This document shows positions 1 through 7,600 of a stretch of 8,267 nt of DNA, piece by piece. Position 1 is the first letter of the stretch. Each line of letters begins with the position of its first letter. The position numbers and the translations under genes are program-made. Origin of the DNA: Opitutia bacterium (GTDB lineage Bacteria; Verrucomicrobiota; Verrucomicrobiia; Opitutales; UBA953). Location of the stretch: NCBI GenBank assembly GCA_021204635.1, contig JAJPZB010000153.1, forward strand, positions 1 through 8,267. Direction: 5' to 3'. The notes below the pieces were generated by a model. The model made no database searches, had not been told where the DNA came from, and saw nothing but the letters and a program-made list of their open reading frames with translations.

Positions 1-117
1 TCCCGTCTCCGACCACCCACCCGTCCGAACACTCCTCAGCCCGCCCGCTGACCCCAACCCAATTCCCACCACCAACCCAGATCTCCGCCACCAACCCTGC
101 CCACCACCAACCCAAGC
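1..117 (-). repeat. Left-end G/T-rich (minus strand) degenerate repeat tract
   Basis: No credible coding potential. The plus strand is C/A-rich, so the minus strand is G/T-rich. The 10-mer ACCACCAACC (minus strand GGTTGGTGGT) is exact at 68-77 and 103-112 and has one mismatch at 87-96, giving spacings of 19 and 16 nt. A further partial copy (CCCCAACCC) lies at 52-60. Read on the minus strand the tract starts right after the T-run of the htpG terminator and reaches a GAGGAGTGTTCG boundary (plus strand 26-38). Positions 54-78 match, in inverted orientation, positions 8066-8089 at the other end of the window at about 22 of 25 bases. This suggests a dispersed intergenic repeat family rather than a gene. 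It may continue left of the window. Confidence 0.7.
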
Positions 118-157
118 AAAGAAAAAAGGCTCTCCGGCATGGTTGCCGAAGAGCCTT
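118..157 (-). terminator. Intrinsic terminator of htpG
   Basis: Read on the minus strand this is a textbook factor-independent terminator. AAGGCTCT (plus strand 126-133) pairs with AGAGCCTT (150-157) over 8 bp. After one C/A mismatch (134/149), CGGCA (135-139) pairs with TGCCG (144-148), closing a 4-nt loop (140-143). Downstream on the minus strand comes a T-tract, TTTTTTCTTT (plus strand 118-127). On the plus strand the stem is followed by CCCCC and has no T-tract, so it acts toward htpG only. It lies 126 nt beyond the htpG stop codon, which implies an unusually long 3' untranslated region. Confidence 0.9.
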
Positions 158-253
158 CCCCCTATCTGCTACTATCCCTAACTTACCCTATTCATATCCC
201 TTATCTCTATCTAACCTATGCCCTATCCAAACTCATCCCCGCTCGCAGAAGCG
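158..253 (-). other. Purine-rich 3' untranslated segment of htpG
   Basis: This non-coding stretch between the hairpin after htpG and its terminator is strongly biased. On the minus strand, 158-240 is almost free of C and consists of GATAGGG, GATAAGGG and TTAGGGATAG-like words. GGG runs lie at plus-strand positions 158-162, 176-178, 186-188, 198-200 and 221-223. It has no open reading frame with gene-like composition and no recognisable RNA family. It may be an unstructured purine-rich RNA linker (for example a binding site for an RNA-binding protein) or degenerate sequence. The bias is visible directly; any role is a guess. Confidence 0.45.
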
Positions 254-279
254 ACCACCGCGTTTGTTGCCACGGTGGT
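254..279 (-). other. Hairpin immediately after the htpG stop codon
   Basis: A perfect 7-bp inverted repeat, ACCACCG (254-260) and CGGTGGT (273-279), encloses a 12-nt loop and begins 4 nt past the htpG stop codon on the minus strand. No T-tract follows on that strand, so it is not a convincing terminator. It could protect the mRNA 3' end or act as a processing site. Confidence 0.4.
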
Positions 280-283
280 GGCG

Positions 284-2170
284 CTATTTCGCGGCGGGTG
301 TGTTGCCGGAAAGCTTTTCCAAAATGGTGTAAATGCGCTTTGTCATGCCGCGCGGATTTTCGAGCAAGCCTGCGGCGACGAGTGTGTTGTCGTAGATTTG
401 CTCGGCGACGAGTTGCGCCAACTCGGGATTGTTGTCGCGCATGGCGTCGAGTTGGTGGATCAGCGTGTGGCGCGGGTTCAATTCCACTTTCACGGCGACA
501 GGCGTGTCGCTCAGCCCCGACGAATCCCGCGTCATCATGCGCATCACACGCCGCATTGACGCCGACATAAATTTGTCCTGATTGAGCGCGACGGCGGGCG
601 AATCAACGAGCCGTGCGCCTGCCCCGCACTCCGCAACTTTTTCCTTGCCAAGAACCTTTTGGAACCACTCGCAGAGCGATTTCATTTTGTCCTCGGGAAG
701 CGCCTCGCCCGTGCCGGTCTGTGGTGCGTCGCCGAGATCGATGTCTGCTGCGTCGGCGGAAACAATCGATTTTTCCTTGAATGTGGAAAGCCGGTTGAGC
801 ACGTAGTCGTCCGTGCCGTCGTAGAGGAACAGCACCTCGATGCCGCGCGATTTAAAGGCTTCGAGATACGGCCCCGCCTCGATGGATTCGCGGTTTGCGC
901 CGACGAGATAGTAAATTTCCTTCTGCGAATCTTTCATGCGCTCGACATATTCCGGCAGGCTCGTGAGCTTTCCGGCGTCGAGAATCGACGATTCGCAGCG
1001 GAACAGCGGCGCGAGAATGTCGCGATTTTCCTCGTCTGTCGCAATGCCTTCGCGGAGAAAATTGCCAAAGTCCTTCCAGAATTTCGCGTAGTCGTCGGGC
1101 GATTTTTTCGCTTTTTCTTCGAGATGTTTGATCACGCGCTTTGTCAAAACGCGGTTGATTTTTTGAATCAGCGCGCTGTCTTGCAGGGTTTCGCGCGAAA
1201 TATTGAGCGGCAAATCGGCGGAATCGACGACGCCTTTCATGAAGCGCAACCAATCCGGCAAAAGGTTTTTCGGCTCGGAATCGATCAAGACCTTGCGGCA
1301 ATGCAGAGTGACCTCCGGTGTCGCGCGCCCGAAGCCCATCGCCTCGGGATTGTGCGTCGGGAAAAACAAAATGGCGTTGATCGCGAGCGGCGCGTCCGCC
1401 GAAAAATGCAGCCAGTCGAGCGGTTCGTCCCACGCGTGGCAGTGCATTTTGTAAAAATCTTTGTATTCCTGCTCGGTGACTTCGCTCTTCGATTTCAGCC
1501 AAATTGCCTGCATCGTGTTGAGCTTTTCGCCGGCGAGGTTGAGCGGAAACGCGATATAGCGCGAGTAGCGCTCGAGAACTTCTTTGACTTTGTCCTTCTT
1601 GGAAAAATCCTTGTATTCGTCTTTGAGCTTGACAACGAGCCGCGAGCCCCGCGTGAGCGCCTCGTCAACCGTCTCTATCGTGTACTCGCCGTTGCCATCG
1701 CTCGTCCAGCAAAGGGATTCTCCCTCGGGTTTCCACGAGCGCGTGTAAAATTTCACCTCGTCGGCGACCATGAATGCGCTGAAAAATCCGACGCCGAACT
1801 GCCCTATCAGGTTCTCGTTCCCGCCGCCGTTTTCCTTTATTTTTTGCAAAAATGCCTTCGTGCCGGAGTGCGCGATCGTGCCGAGATTTTCGACCAATTC
1901 GTCGCGCGTCATGCCGATTCCTGTGTCGGCAATCTCGATTGTCCCGGCTTTCTCGTCGGGCGTTATCGTGATTTCGAGCTCGCGCTCGGGCTCAAAAACT
2001 TCCTTTTCGGTGAGTTTCGTGTAGCGCATTTTTTCGAGCGCGTCGGAAGCATTTGAGACGAGTTCCCGCAGGAAAATGTCGCGATCTTTGTAAATTGAGT
2101 GCGCGACGATATCGAGCACTTGCTTAACTTCCGCCTGGAAGCTGTGTTTTGTTGCGTTTGTGTTGCTCAT
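284..2170 (-). CDS. htpG: Molecular chaperone HtpG (Hsp90 family)
   Basis: Cytosolic ATP-dependent Hsp90 chaperone of 628 residues, the usual length for bacterial HtpG. The GHKL ATPase domain spans about 1-220: ELVSNASDAL with Glu36 and Asn40, the ADTGIGM motif with Asp82, NLGTIAHSGTKAF (96-108) and the ATP-lid GQFGVGFF (123-130). The middle domain (about 225-500) carries LPLNISRE (320-327), whose Arg325 matches the catalytic arginine that contacts the ATP gamma-phosphate. The C-terminal dimerisation domain (about 515-628) ends in PAAK, with no eukaryotic MEEVD tail. I start at 2170 because HSFQAEVKQ, the conserved N-terminus, follows within ten residues. An upstream in-frame ATG at 2239 would add 23 unconserved residues. 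No Shine-Dalgarno sequence is visible. A perfect sigma-54-type element ends 15 nt before the ATG. The gene is transcribed away from rfaE2 and has its own terminator at 118-157. Confidence 0.97.
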   Translation of the reverse strand: MSNTNATKHSFQAEVKQVLDIVAHSIYKDRDIFLRELVSNASDALEKMRYTKLTEKEVFEPERELEITITPDEKAGTIEIADTGIGMTRDELVENLGTIAHSGTKAFLQKIKENGGGNENLIGQFGVGFFSAFMVADEVKFYTRSWKPEGESLCWTSDGNGEYTIETVDEALTRGSRLVVKLKDEYKDFSKKDKVKEVLERYSRYIAFPLNLAGEKLNTMQAIWLKSKSEVTEQEYKDFYKMHCHAWDEPLDWLHFSADAPLAINAILFFPTHNPEAMGFGRATPEVTLHCRKVLIDSEPKNLLPDWLRFMKGVVDSADLPLNISRETLQDSALIQKINRVLTKRVIKHLEEKAKKSPDDYAKFWKDFGNFLREGIATDEENRDILAPLFRCESSILDAGKLTSLPEYVERMKDSQKEIYYLVGANRESIEAGPYLEAFKSRGIEVLFLYDGTDDYVLNRLSTFKEKSIVSADAADIDLGDAPQTGTGEALPEDKMKSLCEWFQKVLGKEKVAECGAGARLVDSPAVALNQDKFMSASMRRVMRMMTRDSSGLSDTPVAVKVELNPRHTLIHQLDAMRDNNPELAQLVAEQIYDNTLVAAGLLENPRGMTKRIYTILEKLSGNTPAAK

Positions 2171-2185
2171 GGATATTGCGGGACG

Positions 2186-2205
2186 TTGCAAAATCCGTGC
2201 CAAGG
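2186..2205 (-). promoter_or_regulatory. Consensus-perfect sigma-54 (-24/-12) promoter element facing htpG
   Basis: On the minus strand 2202-2187 reads TGGCACG, four bases (GATT), then TTGCA. This fits the established RpoN consensus YTGGCACG-N4-TTGCW at every specified base. The invariant GG (2201-2200) and GC (2189-2188) are exactly 10 nt apart, as required. The predicted start of transcription, about 12 nt beyond the -12 C, is near 2176. That is only about 6 nt before the htpG ATG, so the transcript would be nearly leaderless. No sigma-70-like alternative of similar quality, and no CIRCE operator (the HrcA heat-shock site), is visible for htpG. The close start is the main reason for doubt. 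Confidence 0.5.
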
Positions 2206-2231
2206 AAATACGCAGCGGCGGGCGGTTTATC

Positions 2232-2261
2232 TTGCCCACAAGGGAGCGGCGCGGATATTCT
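2232..2261 (+). promoter_or_regulatory. Possible sigma-70-like promoter for rfaE2 operon
   Basis: TTGCCC (2232-2237), an 18-nt spacer and TATTCT (2256-2261) resemble -35 and -10 boxes. Transcription would start about 7 nt after the -10 box, at or next to the rfaE2 ATG (2269), again implying a leaderless or very short leader. The match is partial (4/6 for TTGACA and 5/6 for TATAAT), so this is only the best-looking candidate in the 98-bp divergent gap. Confidence 0.25.
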
Positions 2262-2268
2262 TGCCGGC

Positions 2269-2793
2269 ATGGAAAACGACGATGCGCTCGCCCGCAATCC
2301 GAAGCTCTTCAAGTCGCTCGACGACGCCGTGGCGCGGAGAAAAGTTCTCGCGCGCGAGGGAAAGAAAATTGTCTTGACGAACGGCTGTTTCGACCTCCTC
2401 CACTGCGGCCACGTGTATTATTTGCGGGAAGCGGCAAAGCTCGGCGACGAGCTCTGGATCGGGCTCAACGGCGCGGAATCCGTGCGCGCACTCAAAGGCG
2501 CAACGCGCCCCGTGCAAGGCGATTTGGAGCGCGCGTTCACGCTCGCAGCCTTGGAGTTTGTGGCGGGAATTTTCCTTTTCCACACTCCGCGCTTGGACGC
2601 GGAAATCCGCCTTCTTCGCCCCGATGTTTATGCGAAAGCCGGCGACTACACCTTAGAAACGCTGAATCCCGCCGAGCGCGAAGCCCTGCAAAGTTGCGGC
2701 GCGGAAATCCGCTTCCTGCCGTTTTTGCCCGGGTTTTCCACCACAAACCTCATCAAAAAAATCGCCGCCGCCTCTGTGGCGGGAGCAATTTGA
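2269..2793 (+). CDS. rfaE2: D-glycero-beta-D-manno-heptose 1-phosphate adenylyltransferase (RfaE2-type)
   Basis: Cytidylyltransferase-like nucleotidyltransferase of 174 residues. The family transfers AMP from ATP to heptose 1-phosphate, giving the ADP-heptose precursor of LPS inner core. It corresponds to the C-terminal half of bifunctional E. coli HldE; the kinase half is absent here, so this is the stand-alone form. Visible signatures are VLTNGCFDLLHCGH (35-48) with the HxGH nucleotide-binding motif at 45-48, ALKGATRPV and ERA (74-89), PDVYAKAGDY (118-127) and the terminal GFSTTNLIKKI (155-165). The usual NSDxSV segment reads NGAESV (67-72), so the Asp is replaced. I chose ATG 2269 because an in-frame start at 2149 would overlap the htpG coding region and add 40 unconserved residues. 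No Shine-Dalgarno sequence precedes it. It is the first gene of the plus-strand unit, 37 nt before the next start. Confidence 0.88.
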   Translation: MENDDALARNPKLFKSLDDAVARRKVLAREGKKIVLTNGCFDLLHCGHVYYLREAAKLGDELWIGLNGAESVRALKGATRPVQGDLERAFTLAALEFVAGIFLFHTPRLDAEIRLLRPDVYAKAGDYTLETLNPAEREALQSCGAEIRFLPFLPGFSTTNLIKKIAAASVAGAI

Positions 2794-2830
2794 TTTTTCC
2801 CCAAAAAATCCCCGAAAAAAGCTCGACAAA

Positions 2831-4585
2831 ATGCGCTTGACAAATTTTGCGACAACGATTGCCGCCACAACAATCTCGACGCTTTGCGCGCTGCCATTGT
2901 TGTCGCAGGCGGAGGAAACCGAGATTGTTGCGGCAACAAACGCGGCAACTGCCACCGACCCGCAGGCAGAGGCGGCAAAGCACGTCATTGTTGTGGCAAA
3001 TTCCGCAGACCCCGATTCCGTGGAAATCGCGGAGCACTACATCCGCCGCCGCAACATACCCGCAGAGAACCTGATCGCCTTCCCAATGCCGAAAACGGAG
3101 ACGATCACCTGGAAAAAATTCGCCACCGAGATCCACAAACCACTCTTGGAAAAGTTGGTCGCGCGCGGCCTTGTCGATGGCGTTTTGGACGGCGACAAAG
3201 ACGCTGCGGGGCGGCTCATTTTAAAGCTTCCCGCGAATTTTTCCCCCGACAATGCCGTCGCGAGTTCGCGAATTTCTTTCCTCGTCATATGTCGCGGCGT
3301 GCCGCTGAGAATTTCCGACGACAAATCGCTTTTACCGCCCGCCAAAACAGACGAAAACGGCAACGAAGCCAAGCGCGGACCGTTTGAGACAAACCGCGCC
3401 TCCGTCGATTCCGAGCTCGCGATAATCGCGATCCCAAACACGCCCGTAAACGGCGCAATCCCCAACCCGCTCTTCAAGGCTGCGGCAACAAACCCCGCCG
3501 CAACAAAGCTGAAAAAAATGGTGCTCAAAGTCGCAAGGCTCGACGCGCCAACCGCGATAGAGGCGAAAATGCTTGTCGATGACGCAATTCGCGCGGAAGA
3601 AACGGGGCTTATGGGCAGAGCCTACGTCGATGCCGGCGGGCCCTTTCCCGAGGGCGACAAATGGATTTTGGCAGCCGGCGAGGTCGCGAAAAATCTCGGC
3701 TTCGACACGACAATCGACAACGCGCGCGCCCTGCTCTCCGGCGATTCCCGCTACGACGCCCCCGCGCTCTATTTCGGCTGGTACTCCGGCAATGTCGCGG
3801 GATTTTTCACCGACGAAAATTTCCACTTCCCGCCAGGCGCAATCGCGTTTCACCTCCACAGCTTTTCCGCCACATCGATGCGCGCCGACAATTTGTGGAC
3901 GCCCGGCCTCGTCGCCCGCGGCGCAACGGCGACAATCGGGAACGTCTATGAGCCATATCTCGGGCTCACGCACCGCTTCGATTTCTTCATGGAGGAAATC
4001 GCCGTCGGAATGTGCGCAGGCGACGCGGCGGCGGCGGCAAATCCCGCTCTCAGCTGGCAGACAATTTTCGTCGGCGACCCGCTCTACATGCCGCTCAAAA
4101 AGCCGTTGGACGAGCAACTCGCCGACGCCCGCGAGCGCCCGACGCGCCTCCACCAATACGCATTTTTGCGCGCGGCAAATCTCGCCGCAGCCGCCGGCGG
4201 AGACAGCGACAAAATCCTTTTCACCGCCTCGATTTACGCCCCCGGGCTCGCGCTGAACTTGGAGCGTTTCCGGCGCGAGTTTGCAAAAAATTCCGCGTTG
4301 CCGAAATGGAGTTTGGCGGCGGGAAACATGGCGGCGGAAAACCCCGGGCTACTCGCGGACACCGCAAAAACGCTCGCGGAATGCGGCGACGCCGAGGCGG
4401 CTGTCAAGATTTATCGCCTGCTTTTGGACGAAAATCTCGTCCCCGCCACGGCAAGAAAATCCGTGCTGAAATCTGCCATAGAGTGCGCGAAGAAAAATAT
4501 TATAGCTTCCGCGCCGCTTTTTGAATGGGAACGCGAATTGAAAGAAAAATCGGCGAAAGCGCCCGCCGCTCCCGCAAGCAAATGA
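2831..4585 (+). CDS. Secreted TIGR03790-type protein of unknown function
   Basis: 584 residues beginning with a Sec-type signal peptide (hydrophobic 8-25, likely cleavage after SQA, near residue 27). The mature part matches the uncharacterised TIGR03790 family: an opening strand HVIVVANSADPDSVEIAEHY (51-70), IPAENLIAF (76-84), the core FLVICRGVPLRISDD (150-164), HLHSFSATSMR (341-351), GATATIGNVYEPYL (364-377) and VGDPLYMP (414-421). The order of strand, GxP core, HxxS segment and GDPLY resembles the gingipain/caspase-like fold of peptidase C25, but the position where I would expect a catalytic Cys holds Ser/Ala (SFSAT). This comparison is inference. After about residue 425 comes an Ala-rich, probably helical, TPR-like extension ending in a Lys/Ala tail. 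It is likely exported and co-transcribed with the GH31 gene, so a role in handling an external polymer is plausible but unproven. No Shine-Dalgarno sequence is visible. Confidence 0.8.
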   Translation: MRLTNFATTIAATTISTLCALPLLSQAEETEIVAATNAATATDPQAEAAKHVIVVANSADPDSVEIAEHYIRRRNIPAENLIAFPMPKTETITWKKFATEIHKPLLEKLVARGLVDGVLDGDKDAAGRLILKLPANFSPDNAVASSRISFLVICRGVPLRISDDKSLLPPAKTDENGNEAKRGPFETNRASVDSELAIIAIPNTPVNGAIPNPLFKAAATNPAATKLKKMVLKVARLDAPTAIEAKMLVDDAIRAEETGLMGRAYVDAGGPFPEGDKWILAAGEVAKNLGFDTTIDNARALLSGDSRYDAPALYFGWYSGNVAGFFTDENFHFPPGAIAFHLHSFSATSMRADNLWTPGLVARGATATIGNVYEPYLGLTHRFDFFMEEIAVGMCAGDAAAAANPALSWQTIFVGDPLYMPLKKPLDEQLADARERPTRLHQYAFLRAANLAAAAGGDSDKILFTASIYAPGLALNLERFRREFAKNSALPKWSLAAGNMAAENPGLLADTAKTLAECGDAEAAVKIYRLLLDENLVPATARKSVLKSAIECAKKNIIASAPLFEWERELKEKSAKAPAAPASK

Positions 4586-4614
4586 TTTGCTGCAACGACT
4601 CTCTTTTTATTTCC

Positions 4615-7600
4615 ATGCAAAATCCGATAAAAAACACCCGAAACGAAAAATTAGTGAGTAAATTCGGTTCGTTCGTGAAGCTTACGGGGCTTGCCGCCGC
4701 GATCGCATTCTCGGCGTCCGCCTGCGTCTCGACCGACGACGATGCCGACGTGCCAATCGCCGGAAGCATCGTGCCCGAGGCCGACGAACACTACCCCGCC
4801 CCGGGGAAAGTCGATCGCGTCGTGCCCGAAGACGGCGTCTCGTCTTACAAAATTTACACCGACAACAAAATCCAGTTGCGCGTCGAATTTTTTGGCGCCG
4901 ACTGCTTCCGCATTCAGGCAGCGAAAGACGGCGAGTTTGGCGACCCGCGGAACGACCCCGATAAGGCGCAAATCCTGCTCGACAATCTGCCGATAAACCG
5001 CTCGCTCGTCTCCGTCGTCCAACTTCCCGAAAAAATCGTCTTCAAAACAGATGAGCTGACGCTCACGCTCGACCGCGAAACATGCATGTTCACGCTCGAA
5101 AAAAGCGACGGCACGCCGGTGTGGAAAGAATCCCGCCCGCTCGCCTTCGAGGGCGACAAAACGGTGCAGTTGCTCACCACGGACGACGACGAATTTTTCT
5201 ACGGCGGCGGCCAGCAAAACGGCAGTTTTTCGCACAAGGGAACGCGCATAGAGATTGTCGCCGACGCAAATTGGAACGAAGGCGGCCACCCGAACCCCGC
5301 GCCTTTTTACATGAGCAATCGCGGCTACGGCGTGCTCCGAAACACATTTGCGCACGGTGCCTACGATTTCACCGGCGGAAACGAAATCGCGCTCGCGCAT
5401 TCGGAAGATCGATTTGACGCATTTTATTTCGTCGGCGATTCGTTTAACCGCGTGCTCGATTTGTACACGCAATTCACAGGCCGCCCAAACTTCATTCCGC
5501 GATGGGGATTGGGCCTCGGCGACGCAGACGCATACATGACGCGCGACAAAAAGACCAAGGAGCCGACCGTGGAAAAAGACGGCACGTTCACGGAAATTAC
5601 GCCGTACGTAATTGACGCCATCGCAAAAAAATACCGCGAAAACGAGATGCCGGCAGACTGGCTGCTCGTGAACGACGGCTACGGCTGCGGCTACACGCAA
5701 TTGCCCTACGTCGTCGATGAACTCGCAAAACTCGGATTTCACACGGGGCTTTGGACCGAGGGCGCGCTCGTCAAGACAAAATTTGAGGTCGGCACCGCCG
5801 GCACGCGCGTGCAAAAACTCGACGTCGCGTGGAGCGGCCCCGCATATCAGCACGGTTTGCAGTGCAACAAATCCGCATACGATTCATTCATCGAAAATTC
5901 CAACGCGCGCCCGTTCATCTGGACGGTCCAAGGCTGGGCGGGGACGCAGCGCTACGGCGTTTGCTGGACCGGCGACCAGTCCGGCGACTGGGACTTGATC
6001 CGCTACCACATTCCGACGCTCATCACCTCGGGAATGTCGGGGCAGGCATACGCAACGACCGACGTCGATGGCATTTTCGGCGGCTCGCCCGAGACATTCA
6101 CGCGCGATTTGCAATGGAAATGCTTCACGCCGGCGCTTTACGCGATGAACGGCTGGGCAAAAATCTCCAAATCGCCGTGGAGCTACGAAGAGCCCTATCG
6201 CTCGATCAATCGAAAATATTTGCGCATGAAATCCGCGCTGAAACCGTATGTTTACAAATACGCGCACGACTCGGCCGTCTCCGGCGCGCCGATTGTCCGA
6301 GGCATGGTTTGGAATTTCCCGCAAGACCGCAAAACCTGGGACAAATCCACGCAATACCAATTCATGCTCGGTGACAGTATTCTCGTCGCGCCCGTCTATG
6401 TCTCGATGGCGGTAAATCGAGGCTGGCGCAAAGAAGATATCTACCTGCCGGAAGGCTTGTGGGTGGATTTCTGGGACGGCAGGCGGATAAAGGGCGCAAC
6501 GACGATCGACGCATACCCGATAACGCTCGAAAAATTGCCGATTCTCATTCGCGGCGGAGCAATTATCCCGCTCTATCCCGAACACAATTTCGACGCGGAA
6601 AAGCCCTTTGACCCGCTCACATTCGACATTTATCCGCACGGCGAAAGCTCTTTTGAACTCTACGAAGACGACGGTTCCACGCGCGATTGGGAAAAGGGTA
6701 AATTCGCGACGCAGAAAATTTCCGTCTCCGCTCCGGAGTGGAAGCCGGGCGAAATAAAAATCTCGCTCGAGCCGCTCAACGGCGATTTCGACGGCAAACT
6801 CGCCTCGCGCGTGTACCAATTCTTCGTGCACGTTCCCGCCGCTCCGCTCGCGGTAAAAGCCGGCGAAAAAGAAATTCCAGAAGTCGCTGCCGCCGATTTC
6901 GAGAAGGCGGACGAAGGCTGGTTCTTTGACCCAGATCGCAACGGCATAATCCGCATAAAACTCGCGCGCCGCGCAACCTCCGAAGGCGTCAAACTCGCAA
7001 TCGCGATGGACGAGACTAAGCCGTTCCCCGAAAGCGAGCCCTATCCCGTTCCCGAAAACACGGGCGAACTCGACAAATCCGAGTTTGTCGTCAAAGCGAG
7101 CTCCGAGCACGCCGGCACCGGCATTCGCAACGCATTCGACGGCTCGCCGGAGACATTCTGGCACTCGGATTATTCCGACAAGGGCACGCACCACCCCTAC
7201 ACCGTCGATGTAGATTTGACGCGACTCGTCGCCGTCAACGGGCTCTCATATCTCCCGCGCGAAGGCATCGCAAACGGCTCGATAAAGGGCTACGAAATCT
7301 ATGTTTCGCGCTCGCCCGAAGAATTTGGCGAGCCCGTCGCGAAAGGCGAATTCCCGAAAGAATTTGCTTCGCCCGACGACAAAAAGACGCCGAAACTGCA
7401 ACAAGTCTCGTTCCCGACAGTCTGGGGGCGCTACGTGCGAATCAAGATTTTGAGCTCGCAAGACGGCGATCCGCACGGCTCTGCGGCGGAGTTCGACATC
7501 TCGCAAGACATGACCGCCGCGCCGCTCCCCGACGAAGTCATCGAACTCGGGTCAGAAGCGATCGAGCCCGAAGATGTCAGCGGGAAAGTCAAGTTCAATT

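Noticed and set aside
1..125. CRISPR array suggested by the regular CCACCAACCC units
   Set aside because: Units are only about 10 nt with 6-9 nt between them, degenerate, and similar to the intervening sequence; no conserved repeat-spacer pattern or cas genes.
158..283. tRNA or other structured RNA gene between htpG and its terminator
   Set aside because: No cloverleaf, no CCA end or T-loop word, and the segment is largely unpaired purine-rich sequence.
139..570. Plus-strand frame of 143 codons starting inside the htpG terminator
   Set aside because: Its start lies in the terminator loop and most of it is antisense to the htpG 3' end; the Cys/Arg-rich product looks random.
659..2056. Long plus-strand reading frame of 465 codons opposite htpG
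   Set aside because: It is the antisense shadow of htpG, whose conserved Hsp90 motifs run through the whole stretch; the translated product resembles no known protein.
2171..2239. Extension of htpG to an upstream ATG at 2239
   Set aside because: The added 23 residues have no counterpart in HtpG and would cover the whole promoter-like region; the conserved N-terminus begins just after ATG 2170.
2792..2810. 7-bp inverted repeat GATTTTT/AAAAATC overlapping the rfaE2 stop codon
   Set aside because: The stem is almost all A-T, no T-tract follows it, and the next gene starts 20 nt later; it is unlikely to terminate transcription.
4651..5853. Minus-strand frame of 400 codons opposite the GH31 gene (and a similar 436-codon frame at 5884-7194)
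   Set aside because: Both mirror a GC-rich coding strand; the GH31 and domain motifs on the plus strand are continuous across them.
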